Source of the DNA: an uncultured Clostridia bacterium | Lineage (GTDB): Bacteria > Bacillota > Clostridia > Christensenellales > CAG-917 | Length of the DNA stretch: 58,746 nucleotides | Direction: 5' to 3' | NCBI GenBank assembly: GCA_944358385.1 | Contig: CALVQW010000013.1 | Location: 1 to 58,746 of the forward strand | Shown: one piece after another, positions 17,281-26,045 of the stretch | How the letters are laid out: each line of letters opens with the position of its first letter | Position numbering within the stretch: position 1 is the stretch's first letter | Made by a program: the position numbers and the translations under genes | The notes under the pieces: generated by a model | Database searches by the model: none | Seen by the model: only the letters and a program-made list of their open reading frames with translations | What the model was told of the DNA's origin: nothing

Positions 17281-18996
17281 ATGAAAAGGAAGGTCATCGC
17301 CTTACTGCTCGTGACCGTCATGCTGGTGTGCTGCATCGCCGTGCTCGCCGCCTGCAACAATAAAGGAGAGGTGCAAAAGACCGAGATAGTCTATCTCGGC
17401 GACTCCATTGCGGAGGGCATACTCGGCGCGTCTCCCCTCGGTCTCAGGCATGAGTACGCCTATGCCAACGTCATCGGCAGAAGGAATGATTACGAATATT
17501 ACAACCATTCCGTTTCCGGGCATCTCACCAAGGATCTCAGAGCCATTCTCGAAAACACCGACATCGATTACGATAAGGCGCGCGGTCTGCTACTTCACGT
17601 CAGCGAGGCGGACGTCATCCACATCTCCATCCTCGGCAACGACCTTCTTCAGAACCTGAGCATGAACGACGTGGTCTTGGAAGCGGCGCAGGGAAAGTAT
17701 GACATCATCAACGGCATCGCGGCGGTGGCGAGCGACAACATCGCCGTCATCGTGGAAAGGCTCAAAGCCCTCAACCCCGACGCGCTCGTCATCTTCCAGA
17801 ATGTTTACAATCCGCTGAGCGAGAATTCCACTCTCGTGGACGAACCCACCCGTGCCACTCTGGCGAGCAAGTATAATGTATATCCCGAGGATCTGCGCGA
17901 GCTTGGTTCCGGCATACTCGACAGGTTGAACGGGGTGTTGGACGACTATCTCGAGGCGCATCCGGGCGCATTCGTCATCGCCGATGCGCGCAGCGAGTTC
18001 GACCGCATATTCGAAGAGGACTACGAGAGGGGCAAAGCCCTCATCTACCCCGACTATATCCACCCCTCCAACGAGGGACACGCGGTGCTTGCCGACCTCA
18101 CTCAGGGCATCCTTGAGGAGCGCGGGCTTGCGGATGCGGGCAAGGCTCTTTCGGAATACAAAGCCATGCGCAAGAACGTGCTGGCGAAATATTTTGACGG
18201 CATAGTCACGGACGCCGCTGCCGTGAATGCGGCGATAGATGCGGCGGCTGACTGCAAGACCGTCACCGAGGTGTTCTTCGATGCGACGAGAGGGCTTACT
18301 CCCGACTACTCGGACATCGACTCCGCCTACGCCGACCGCGACGCCGGCTACGTGAGCGAGGAGAGGGACTTCGGCATCTGGTGGGAGACCTCCACCCTTT
18401 GGGACATGGATTTCAGCGTGGGCAGCGGCGACTTCATCGCAAGCATGGTCAGAGAGCTTATCGTCCAGGAAAGATCGGGCGTTACGCTCCGTCCCGACGG
18501 GACGATGGAAGTAAGGCTCACCATCAACGGCTCGGCAGTCAACGGAGTGTTAAATTATTTCCTTGGCAGTATGGAGAGCTTTGACTTTAACATGGATTCC
18601 TTCATAAAGTCCTACGTCGAGCCGATAATGCCCGGCTTTGACACGGATGACATCCTCGGCTCGCTGCAAAGGGCGAAGGATTCCCTCGGCGTGAGCTTCG
18701 TCTCCGACGGTGACACGGATGCCTTTGTGGAGGAACTTGCGGCATTGCTCTTCTCCGGCGAGATCCCGACCGAACTCAACATCCCCGAAGGGTTCGGCAT
18801 CGTCATCGAGAGCAGCTACACGCTGAAAGAGGTGGTCTATCCCGACGGCACGAAGTATACGGGCGTCTACCTCACGCCTTCCGATCCCGACACGCAGTCC
18901 TATCTCGTGTTCTCCCTTTACGAGGAGGACGGCGCGCAGTGGCTGAACGCCATGGTGGACTTCATCAAGCTCGATCTCGTGCTGTACGAGAGATGA
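17281..18996 (+). CDS. SGNH-hydrolase lipoprotein with extra C-terminal domain
   Basis: A 571-residue surface lipoprotein: signal peptide with lipobox LAAC (Cys25), then an SGNH/GDSL esterase domain. The nucleophile block is LGDSIAEG (Ser42) and the catalytic Asp/His block is PDYIHPSNEGH, about residue 260. SGNH enzymes remove acyl or acetyl groups, often from glycans; the substrate is unknown. The last ~270 residues match no domain I know. AAGGAGG precedes the ATG. Confidence 0.8.
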   Translation: MKRKVIALLLVTVMLVCCIAVLAACNNKGEVQKTEIVYLGDSIAEGILGASPLGLRHEYAYANVIGRRNDYEYYNHSVSGHLTKDLRAILENTDIDYDKARGLLLHVSEADVIHISILGNDLLQNLSMNDVVLEAAQGKYDIINGIAAVASDNIAVIVERLKALNPDALVIFQNVYNPLSENSTLVDEPTRATLASKYNVYPEDLRELGSGILDRLNGVLDDYLEAHPGAFVIADARSEFDRIFEEDYERGKALIYPDYIHPSNEGHAVLADLTQGILEERGLADAGKALSEYKAMRKNVLAKYFDGIVTDAAAVNAAIDAAADCKTVTEVFFDATRGLTPDYSDIDSAYADRDAGYVSEERDFGIWWETSTLWDMDFSVGSGDFIASMVRELIVQERSGVTLRPDGTMEVRLTINGSAVNGVLNYFLGSMESFDFNMDSFIKSYVEPIMPGFDTDDILGSLQRAKDSLGVSFVSDGDTDAFVEELAALLFSGEIPTELNIPEGFGIVIESSYTLKEVVYPDGTKYTGVYLTPSDPDTQSYLVFSLYEEDGAQWLNAMVDFIKLDLVLYER

Positions 18997-19069
18997 CGCG
19001 GCGGCGTTCGCACGCGGCGCGCTCTATGACGGCGGAAAGCCGCGCACGGATCACACGCACAAGCGACAA

Positions 19070-19103
19070 CAAGATCCGCTCCTCACGGGGCGGATCTTTT
19101 GTT
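19070..19103 (+). terminator. Terminator after SGNH lipoprotein gene
   Basis: GATCCGC / GCGGATC stem followed by TTTTGTTG; the outer CAACAA / TTGTTG also pairs. It separates the lipoprotein from ispE. Confidence 0.8.
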
Positions 19104-19196
19104 GCGTCAGGGCGTTCGCGGAGGGTGCGCGGAGGGGGCGTCCGTGCCGCAGGATGCCCGAACACCAAGCGATGTCCGCATCCCGCCCGCACAAGG

Positions 19197-19225
19197 TTGA
19201 AAAAAAAGGCGCGGGGTGGTAGTAT
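19197..19225 (+). promoter_or_regulatory. Promoter abutting ispE start codon
   Basis: TTGAAA-17-TAGTAT. The -10 box ends 6 nt before the GTG start, so transcription should begin at or next to the start codon. Confidence 0.65.
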
Positions 19226-19231
19226 ATCATT

Positions 19232-20029
19232 GTGAAAAAGGTCAGCACCGGTGCGAAAGTCAATCTTTCCCTTGCCGTCACGGGCAGAGAGGGGGATATG
19301 CACACTTTGGATATGAGGGTGTGCACGGTCTCCCTTTTCGACAGCGCGTGGATGCCGGAAGGCGAGGGAGAGAGATTCGTGTTCGGCAGGGCGGCGGAAG
19401 GTTTCTCGTGGGAGAGATTTCTGCCGAGGCTCGACCGAATATACGAGAGACTGCACGCCGCGTTCGGCGGCGCGCCGCGTTTCGCGCTGGAAAAGGGCAT
19501 CCCTTCGGGCGCGGGGCTGGGCGGCTCCACCGCGCTCGCCGTATGCATGACGAAGCTGTGGGCGGAGAGCGCGGGCAGGACACCCGATGACGCGCTGTTG
19601 CTTTCCCTTGGTTCGGATGCGCCGTATATGTACATCGGCGGCGACGCCCGCGTGACGGGGAGAGGAGAGCGCGTGGAGAGGCTGCCCTTTGCCGAGAGAG
19701 AGGTGTTCATCCTTCTTCCGGGAGAGGGAGTGGACACCGCGAAGGCATACGCGGGATATGACCGCATGAAAGAGACGGGGGAACTGCCCGAAAGGGAAGG
19801 GGAATATCACAACGATCTTTTCGCGCCCGCGGCAAAGCTCGTCCCTGCCGTCGGAGAGGCGTATGCGCTGTTGCGCTCGCTCGGTGCGGAGAGGGTGGTC
19901 ATGACGGGGAGCGGGAGCGCGGTGTGCGCCTTCCCGAAGGACGCGGAGGAGAGCGAACGGCTCTTTGCCGCGACACGGGGATACACGCGCTTTAAAGTGC
20001 GCACCCTGCCCGCATACGACGGAAATTAA
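19232..20029 (+). CDS. ispE: IspE, CDP-methylerythritol kinase
   Basis: A 265-residue GHMP kinase for the fourth step of the MEP isoprenoid pathway, phosphorylating 4-diphosphocytidyl-2-C-methylerythritol. Visible are the N-terminal AKVNLSLAV (Lys9), the ATP loop GIPSGAGLGGSTA (89-101), SDAPYM, and the C-terminal GSGSAVCAF. It is shorter than most IspE. An in-frame TAG at 19220 forces the start to lie after it, and GTG at 19232 gives the right N-terminus, yet there is no RBS at normal spacing. See the leaderless-mRNA findings. Confidence 0.85.
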   Translation: MKKVSTGAKVNLSLAVTGREGDMHTLDMRVCTVSLFDSAWMPEGEGERFVFGRAAEGFSWERFLPRLDRIYERLHAAFGGAPRFALEKGIPSGAGLGGSTALAVCMTKLWAESAGRTPDDALLLSLGSDAPYMYIGGDARVTGRGERVERLPFAEREVFILLPGEGVDTAKAYAGYDRMKETGELPEREGEYHNDLFAPAAKLVPAVGEAYALLRSLGAERVVMTGSGSAVCAFPKDAEESERLFAATRGYTRFKVRTLPAYDGN

Positions 20030-20126
20030 AGTCGCCATTTGCGGAAAAATCCGCTCAAAAAGCACAATTTGCGCGTTTCGCCGCTTGCCGCAGAGTCGGA
20101 TTTGTCAATTTTTCCCGTTTTCCCTC

Positions 20127-20155
20127 TTGTGTGCGCGCATATATTTTGTTATAAT
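20127..20155 (+). promoter_or_regulatory. Promoter of glycogen operon
   Basis: TTGTGT-17-TATAAT, 39 nt before the glgB start. It probably drives glgB-glgC-glgD-glgA. Confidence 0.75.
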
Positions 20156-20194
20156 AATAAAGCAGAAGTGCAAATACTTTTCGGAGAGTCGCTC

Positions 20195-22087
20195 ATGTCC
20201 TCTATGCCGGACAGCTACGCAACTTATCTTTTTCACGAGGGCACCAATTATCAGGCGCACAAGATGTTTTCGCCCGTCCCCGCCGCAGAGAACGGCGCGG
20301 AAGGGTGGAAGTTTGCCGTATGGGCACCCAACGCGGCGGCGGTCTCCGTCGTAGGCGAGTTCAACGGCTGGGACAGGACGGCACACCCCATGCGCGAGGA
20401 GGGCGGCATCTGGTCGCTTTTCATCCCCGGGCTCAAACAGTACGACACCTACAAGTACGCCGTCACGGACAAGAAGGGCAGGACGGTGTTCAAGTGCGAT
20501 CCCTACGGTCTGCATTTCGAGACCGCGCCCGCCAATGCGTCCAAGCTCTACGACATCACGGGCTACCGCTGGAAGGACCGCAAGTGGATGAAGGAGAGGC
20601 AGGACTACAACCCCTACGGTTCTCCGATGAACATTTACGAGATCCACGCGGGCAGCTGGCGCAGGTATAAGGACGGCAACTGCCTCAGTTACGCCGCTCT
20701 TGCGGATCAGCTCATCCCCTACCTCAAAAAGATGGGATATACGCATGTGGAACTCATGCCCGTGACGGAATATCCCTTTGACGGCAGCTGGGGCTATCAG
20801 GTGACGGGGATGTTCGCCCCCACCTCCCGCTACGGCACTCCGCACGATTTTATGGAGTTCGTGGACCGCTGCCACCGCTCCGGGATAGGCGTCATACTCG
20901 ACTGGGTGCTGGCGCACTTCCCTCGTGACGAACACGGTCTGGCGATGTTCGACGGCACTCCGCTCTACGAGTACGCCGACCCGCGCAAGGGGGAACACAA
21001 GGAGTGGGGCACCAAGGTGTATGACTTCGGCAAGAACGAAGTGAAGAGCTTTCTCATCTCGGCGGCGATGTTCTGGTTTGACGAATACCACATCGACGGC
21101 ATCCGCTGCGACGCGGTGGCGAGCATGCTCTATCTCGACTACGGCAGGAAGGACGGGGAGTGGACGCCCAATGTCTACGGCGGCAATTATAATCTGGAAG
21201 CAAAAGAGTTTTTGCAGAAGATGAACACCGCCATACTCAGCAAACACCGCGGCGCGATCACGATAGCGGAGGAGTCCACGGCGTTCCCGATGGTGACGCT
21301 GCCCGCCTATCAGGGGGGCTTGGGCTTCAATTTCAAGTGGAACATGGGCTGGATGAACGACAGCCTGCACTATCTCGCGCTCGATCCCTTCTTCAGAAAG
21401 GACAATCACAACGATCTCACTTTTGCGATCACTTACGCTTATTCCGAAAACTACATCCTCCCCATCTCCCACGACGAGGTGGTGCACGGCAAAGCCAGCA
21501 TGATAGGCAAAGTCCCCGGCGATTATGACCAGAAGTTTGAGGGGCTGAAAGCGTTTTACGGCTTCATGATGGGACACCCCGGCAAGAAGCTCAACTTTAT
21601 GGGCAACGAGTTCGCGCAGTTCATAGAGTGGAACTACGCGCAGGAGCTGGATTGGTTCCTTTTGGACTACCCCCGCCACCGCACCTTCCGCAAATTCATA
21701 CAGGACCTCAATGCCTTCTATCTCGAAAACAAGTGCATGTGGCAGCTGGACTGCAGCTTTGACGGGTTCAAGTGGATCGTGGTGGACGACAACAGGCAGA
21801 ACATCATCTCCTTCATGCGCCGCGACGCGGACGGGGACTACGTGATCTGTGTGGTGAACTTCTCCCCCGTGGAGAGGAAGAAGTATGTCATGGGCGTGCC
21901 CGAGAACAAGGTGTACAAGGCGGAGCTGACTTCCGCTTTGAAAAAATACGGCGGGGCGGAGGAGAGGCGTCCGTCTTTCCGCGCCGTGGGGAAGCCGTCG
22001 CACGGCTATCCCTATTCCGTCAAACTGAACATACCGGCAAATTCGGTCATGTTCCTGAGAGCAGAAAATAAGGAGGAAAAGAAATGA
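20195..22087 (+). CDS. glgB: 1,4-alpha-glucan branching enzyme GlgB
   Basis: A 630-residue GH13 enzyme that creates alpha-1,6 branches in glycogen. After a CBM48 module (GEFNGWD, 54-60) comes the catalytic barrel: HAGSW (151-155), nucleophile Asp306 in GIRCDAV, acid Glu359 in IAEEST, and the later SHDEVVHGK. The start MSSMPDS is set by CGGAGAG and by the promoter, which lies inside the longer upstream frame. Overlaps glgC by 4 nt. Confidence 0.95.
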   Translation: MSSMPDSYATYLFHEGTNYQAHKMFSPVPAAENGAEGWKFAVWAPNAAAVSVVGEFNGWDRTAHPMREEGGIWSLFIPGLKQYDTYKYAVTDKKGRTVFKCDPYGLHFETAPANASKLYDITGYRWKDRKWMKERQDYNPYGSPMNIYEIHAGSWRRYKDGNCLSYAALADQLIPYLKKMGYTHVELMPVTEYPFDGSWGYQVTGMFAPTSRYGTPHDFMEFVDRCHRSGIGVILDWVLAHFPRDEHGLAMFDGTPLYEYADPRKGEHKEWGTKVYDFGKNEVKSFLISAAMFWFDEYHIDGIRCDAVASMLYLDYGRKDGEWTPNVYGGNYNLEAKEFLQKMNTAILSKHRGAITIAEESTAFPMVTLPAYQGGLGFNFKWNMGWMNDSLHYLALDPFFRKDNHNDLTFAITYAYSENYILPISHDEVVHGKASMIGKVPGDYDQKFEGLKAFYGFMMGHPGKKLNFMGNEFAQFIEWNYAQELDWFLLDYPRHRTFRKFIQDLNAFYLENKCMWQLDCSFDGFKWIVVDDNRQNIISFMRRDADGDYVICVVNFSPVERKKYVMGVPENKVYKAELTSALKKYGGAEERRPSFRAVGKPSHGYPYSVKLNIPANSVMFLRAENKEEKK

Positions 22088-23289
22088 AAAAATCCGTGAA
22101 GAAGGAATGCATCGCCATGCTGCTTGCCGGAGGACAGGGGACGAGGCTGGGCGTGCTGACGAAGGATGTGGCGAAACCCGCCGTACCCTTCGCGGCGAAG
22201 TACCGCATCATCGACTTTCCGCTCTCCAACTGCATCAACAGCGGCATAGACACCGTGGGGGTGCTGACGCAGTATCAGCCCTTCGAACTCAACCAGTACA
22301 TCGGCAACGGACAGCCGTGGGACTTGGACAGACTGTCCGGCGGCATCTTCGTCCTGCCCCCGTTCATGCGCGCCAAATCCGGCGAATGGTATAAGGGCAC
22401 GGCGAACGCCATTTATCAGAACATAGAGTTTATCGACGACTATAACCCCGATTATGTCCTTATTCTGTCGGGTGACCACATCTACAAGATGGATTACGCC
22501 GAGATGCTCGCGTCCCACAAGAAGAACCGCGCGGACTGCACCATCGCCGTGCGCGACGTCCCCATCGAGGAGGCGAGCCGCTTCGGCATAATGAACCTGA
22601 AAAAGAACGGGGAGATATATGAGTTCGAGGAAAAGCCCAAGCAGCCCAAGAGCAACAAGGCGTCCATGGGCATCTACGTGTTCACGTGGAGCGTGCTGAG
22701 GAAATACCTCGTGGAGGACGAGGCGAACAAGGAGTCCGACAACGACTTCGGCAAGAACATCATCCCCAAGATGATAGCGGACGGCATGAGGATGTTCGCC
22801 TATCAGTTCGACGGCTATTGGAAGGACGTGGGCACCATCTCCTCTCTCTGGGAGGCGAATATGGACGTGTTGAAGGGCGGTTCTGCGGCGGAGGATCTCG
22901 ACCTCGACGACGAGGGCTGGAAGATCTATGCGAGGAACATGGCTGAGCCTCCCCAATACATCTCTCCCACGGGCAGGGTGCAGAACTGCCTCATCTCGGA
23001 AGGCACGGTGGTGCACGGCACCGTCAAGGACAGCATAGTCTCCCATTCGGCTACGATAGGCAAGAACGCCTATGTGGAAGGCTCCATCATCATGCCCGGC
23101 GCGGTGGTGGAGGAGGGCGCGGACGTGCGCTATTCCATCGTAGGCTGGGATGCCGTCGTGGGCAAGGGCTGTATGGTGGGCGAGACGCTCTCGGAGTGCA
23201 AGCCCGGAGAGTGGAAGATCAGCGTCATAGCACCCGGCTACGAACTGCCCGAGGGCAGCGTGGTCGGCGCAAACGAAATGATAGGATAA
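22084..23289 (+). CDS. glgC: Glucose-1-phosphate adenylyltransferase GlgC
   Basis: A 401-residue enzyme making ADP-glucose, the committed step of glycogen synthesis. It has the nucleotide loop [11 protein letters not shown], followed by [20 protein letters not shown], and a left-handed beta-helix in the last ~110 residues. Its activity is usually modulated by the GlgD partner encoded next. Start coupled to glgB through a 4-nt overlap. Confidence 0.95.
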   Translation: MKKSVKKECIAMLLAGGQGTRLGVLTKDVAKPAVPFAAKYRIIDFPLSNCINSGIDTVGVLTQYQPFELNQYIGNGQPWDLDRLSGGIFVLPPFMRAKSGEWYKGTANAIYQNIEFIDDYNPDYVLILSGDHIYKMDYAEMLASHKKNRADCTIAVRDVPIEEASRFGIMNLKKNGEIYEFEEKPKQPKSNKASMGIYVFTWSVLRKYLVEDEANKESDNDFGKNIIPKMIADGMRMFAYQFDGYWKDVGTISSLWEANMDVLKGGSAAEDLDLDDEGWKIYARNMAEPPQYISPTGRVQNCLISEGTVVHGTVKDSIVSHSATIGKNAYVEGSIIMPGAVVEEGADVRYSIVGWDAVVGKGCMVGETLSECKPGEWKISVIAPGYELPEGSVVGANEMIG

Positions 23290-23299
23290 GGAGGAGACC

Positions 23300-24415
23300 A
23301 TGAAAAACAACGCACTCGCCGTATTGTTCGCGTCCGACGAGGACAGCCATCTCAACGATCTGACGATACACCGCACCACGGCGTCCCTGCCGTATGCGGG
23401 CAGATACCGTCTCATCGACTTCGTGCTCTCCAACCTCGTCCACGCCAACATCACCAAGATCGGCATCATCACCAAGAACAACTACAACAGCCTGATGGAC
23501 CACATCCGTCAGGGGCGTGACTACGACCTCAACCGCAAGAACGGCGGCATCTCCGTCTATCCTCCCTTCGTGTTCAACTCGGCGCACGAGGTGTACAAGG
23601 GGAAGATAGAGGCACTCTATATGCTGCGCGGGTTCATGCTGAAATCCTCCGAGGACTATGTGGTCATCAGCAACACCAACATCGCCTTCAACATCGACTT
23701 CGACGAAGTGGCGCAGTTCCATCAGGAGAAGGGTGCGGACATCACCATGCTCACTTACAGGACGGAGGACGTCACTCCGAGAAAGCTGGTGGTCACCGAG
23801 GACAAGAACAAGAGGATCACGGACCTGCATTTCCCCGTCACCACGGACACGGGCAAGCAGCTTTGCAACCTCAACATCTATTACGTCAAGAAGGATCTGC
23901 TCATCTCCCTCATCGACAACGCCTATGCACACGGCGCATACGATTTCGAGAAGGACATCGTGCGCGCGAGTCTGGACGATCTGTACGTCATGAGCTACGA
24001 GATCGAGAACTACGTCGCCGTCATCGACCGCATCCCCACCTACTTCAAGCGCAGCATGGAGCTGCTCGATCCCGCGGTGAGGGAGGATCTGTTTTACAGC
24101 CACTCCACCATACTCACCAAGGTCAAGGACAGCGTGCCCACCAAGTACAAGGAGGGGGCGAACGTGCGCAATTCCATCATCGCGGACGGCTGCGAAGTGG
24201 GCGGCACGGTGGAGAACAGCATCCTCTTCCGAAGCGTGAAAGTGGGCAAAGGAGCGGTCATCCGCAACTCCATCGTCATGGAAAACGGCATCGTCATGGA
24301 GAATGCGCAGTTGGATTACGTCATCACGGACAAATCCTGCATCATACAGTCCGGCAGGAGACTTGCGGGCTATGAGAGCTACCCCATGGTGGTGGTGAAG
24401 AACAAGATCATCTGA
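23300..24415 (+). CDS. glgD: GlgD, regulatory homologue of GlgC
   Basis: A 371-residue GlgC paralogue. The GGxGTRL nucleotide loop is replaced by FASDEDSHLNDLT, while the GRYRLIDFVLSN segment and the C-terminal beta-helix remain. That is the pattern of Bacillota GlgD, which assembles with GlgC as a regulatory subunit. AAGGAGG precedes the ATG. Confidence 0.92.
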   Translation: MKNNALAVLFASDEDSHLNDLTIHRTTASLPYAGRYRLIDFVLSNLVHANITKIGIITKNNYNSLMDHIRQGRDYDLNRKNGGISVYPPFVFNSAHEVYKGKIEALYMLRGFMLKSSEDYVVISNTNIAFNIDFDEVAQFHQEKGADITMLTYRTEDVTPRKLVVTEDKNKRITDLHFPVTTDTGKQLCNLNIYYVKKDLLISLIDNAYAHGAYDFEKDIVRASLDDLYVMSYEIENYVAVIDRIPTYFKRSMELLDPAVREDLFYSHSTILTKVKDSVPTKYKEGANVRNSIIADGCEVGGTVENSILFRSVKVGKGAVIRNSIVMENGIVMENAQLDYVITDKSCIIQSGRRLAGYESYPMVVVKNKII

Positions 24416-24499
24416 TCCCGCAGGGGAGAAGGACGCGGGGAGGGGCTGCTTTCCCGCAAGCGAAATCGAGATCACCTCGTCAATAAGGAGGAATAAAAC

Positions 24500-25921
24500 A
24501 TGAAGATATTGTTCGTGGCATCGGAAGCCGCGCCCTTCGCAAGGACGGGCGGGCTTGGCGACGTGGCGGGTGCGCTGCCCAAGGCGTTCAACAAGCTGGG
24601 ACACGACGCGCGCGTCATCATACCCTTTTACAAGGAGGAGATCAAAGAGACCTACCGCAACGGCATGAGGTTCATCGGCTCCACCTATGTGGACCTCAGC
24701 TGGCGCAGGCAGTACGTGGGCGTGTATGAGGCGGTCTACGACGGCGTGACCTACTACTTCATCGACAATGAGTTCTATTTCAAGCGCAGAGGGCTGTACG
24801 GACACTTCGACGACGGCGAGAGATTTGCCTATTTCTCCAAAGCCGTCCCCGAGGTGCTGCCCCTCATCGGTTTCTTCCCGGACATTTTGCACTGCAACGA
24901 TTGGCACACCGCGCTCACGCCCGTCTATCTCGACGTCTACTACCGTTTCTCGGAGGAGTACCGCAACATAAAGACGGTGTTCACCATCCACAACATCGAG
25001 TTCCAGGGCAAGTACGGCACGGAGCTGCTCAACGACATCATGGGGCTGCCCGAGTGGGCGCACTCCCTCGTGATGTACGGCGGCTGCGTCAACTATATGA
25101 AGGGGGGCATCGAGTCCGCCTCGGCGGTGACCACGGTCAGCGAGACCTACGCGACCGAGATCCTGGATCCCTTCTATTCCTACGGTTTGGAGAGCATACT
25201 CTCCGAACGCAGGTATAAGCTGCACGGAGTCATCAACGGCATCGACACCGCAAGTTACGATCCCAAGACCGATCCCGCACTCTTCGAGAACTACAATCTC
25301 CGATCCTACGCCAAGAAGAAGCTCAACAAGAAAGCTCTGTGCGAGATGATAGACCTGGGCTATGACGAGAACCGTCCTATGATCGCCATGGTCACCCGTC
25401 TCACGGAGCAGAAGGGCATGGATCTCGTGGCGGCGGTCATAGACGAGATCATGCGCGCGGACGTGCAGATGGTGGTGCTGGGCACGGGAGATTGGAAGTA
25501 CGAGAACATGATAGAGCGTGTGCAGGGGCAGTATCCCACCAAGTTCCGCGCCATACTGCAATTCTCCTCCGATCTTGCGAGCAAGCTGTATGCGGCGAGC
25601 GACCTCTTCCTCATGCCCTCCAAGTTCGAGCCTTGCGGGCTGAGCCAGATGATCGCCATGCGCTACGGTTCCGTCCCCGTAGTGAGGGAGACGGGCGGAC
25701 TCAAAGACACCGTCGAGCCTTACAATCCCGTGGAAAAGACGGGGGTGGGCTTCACCTTCAAGACCTACAACGCCTATGATATGTTGGACGCGGTGTGGAG
25801 AGCGTACGGCACCTTCTTCGACAAGGAGAATTGGAAGGCGGTGGTCTCCAACGGCATGAAACGCGACTTCGGCTGGGAAGTCTCCGCAAAGAAGTACATC
25901 GACATCTACAACGGCATTTAA
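24500..25921 (+). CDS. glgA: Glycogen synthase GlgA
   Basis: A 473-residue GT5 enzyme transferring glucose from ADP-glucose to glycogen. The N-terminal ADP-glucose loop reads ARTGGLGDVAGALPKA; the usual Lys of the KTGGL motif (E. coli Lys15) is Arg15 here. The C-terminal nucleotide-site block PSKFEPCGLSQMIAMRYG is intact. AAGGAGG precedes the start. The 84-nt gap after glgD has no recognised signal. Confidence 0.94.
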   Translation: MKILFVASEAAPFARTGGLGDVAGALPKAFNKLGHDARVIIPFYKEEIKETYRNGMRFIGSTYVDLSWRRQYVGVYEAVYDGVTYYFIDNEFYFKRRGLYGHFDDGERFAYFSKAVPEVLPLIGFFPDILHCNDWHTALTPVYLDVYYRFSEEYRNIKTVFTIHNIEFQGKYGTELLNDIMGLPEWAHSLVMYGGCVNYMKGGIESASAVTTVSETYATEILDPFYSYGLESILSERRYKLHGVINGIDTASYDPKTDPALFENYNLRSYAKKKLNKKALCEMIDLGYDENRPMIAMVTRLTEQKGMDLVAAVIDEIMRADVQMVVLGTGDWKYENMIERVQGQYPTKFRAILQFSSDLASKLYAASDLFLMPSKFEPCGLSQMIAMRYGSVPVVRETGGLKDTVEPYNPVEKTGVGFTFKTYNAYDMLDAVWRAYGTFFDKENWKAVVSNGMKRDFGWEVSAKKYIDIYNGI

Positions 25922-25934
25922 AGTGCCGTCTCGG

Positions 25935-25970
25935 ACATACCGCCGCTCCTCGGAAAGGGGCGGCGTATGT
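25935..25970 (+). other. Strong hairpin between glgA and glgP
   Basis: A near-perfect 14-bp stem (ACATACCGCCGC / GCGGCGTATGT) with no U-tract after it, 14 nt past the glgA stop. It may act as a 3' stabiliser or partial terminator that uncouples glgP expression from the biosynthetic genes. Confidence 0.55.
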
Positions 25971-26045
25971 TCGGTAAAAACGCAAAAAAGAAAAGAAATC
26001 AACATCTCTCGACGGGGGAAACGAGGGAAAAGAAGGTTATCATAA

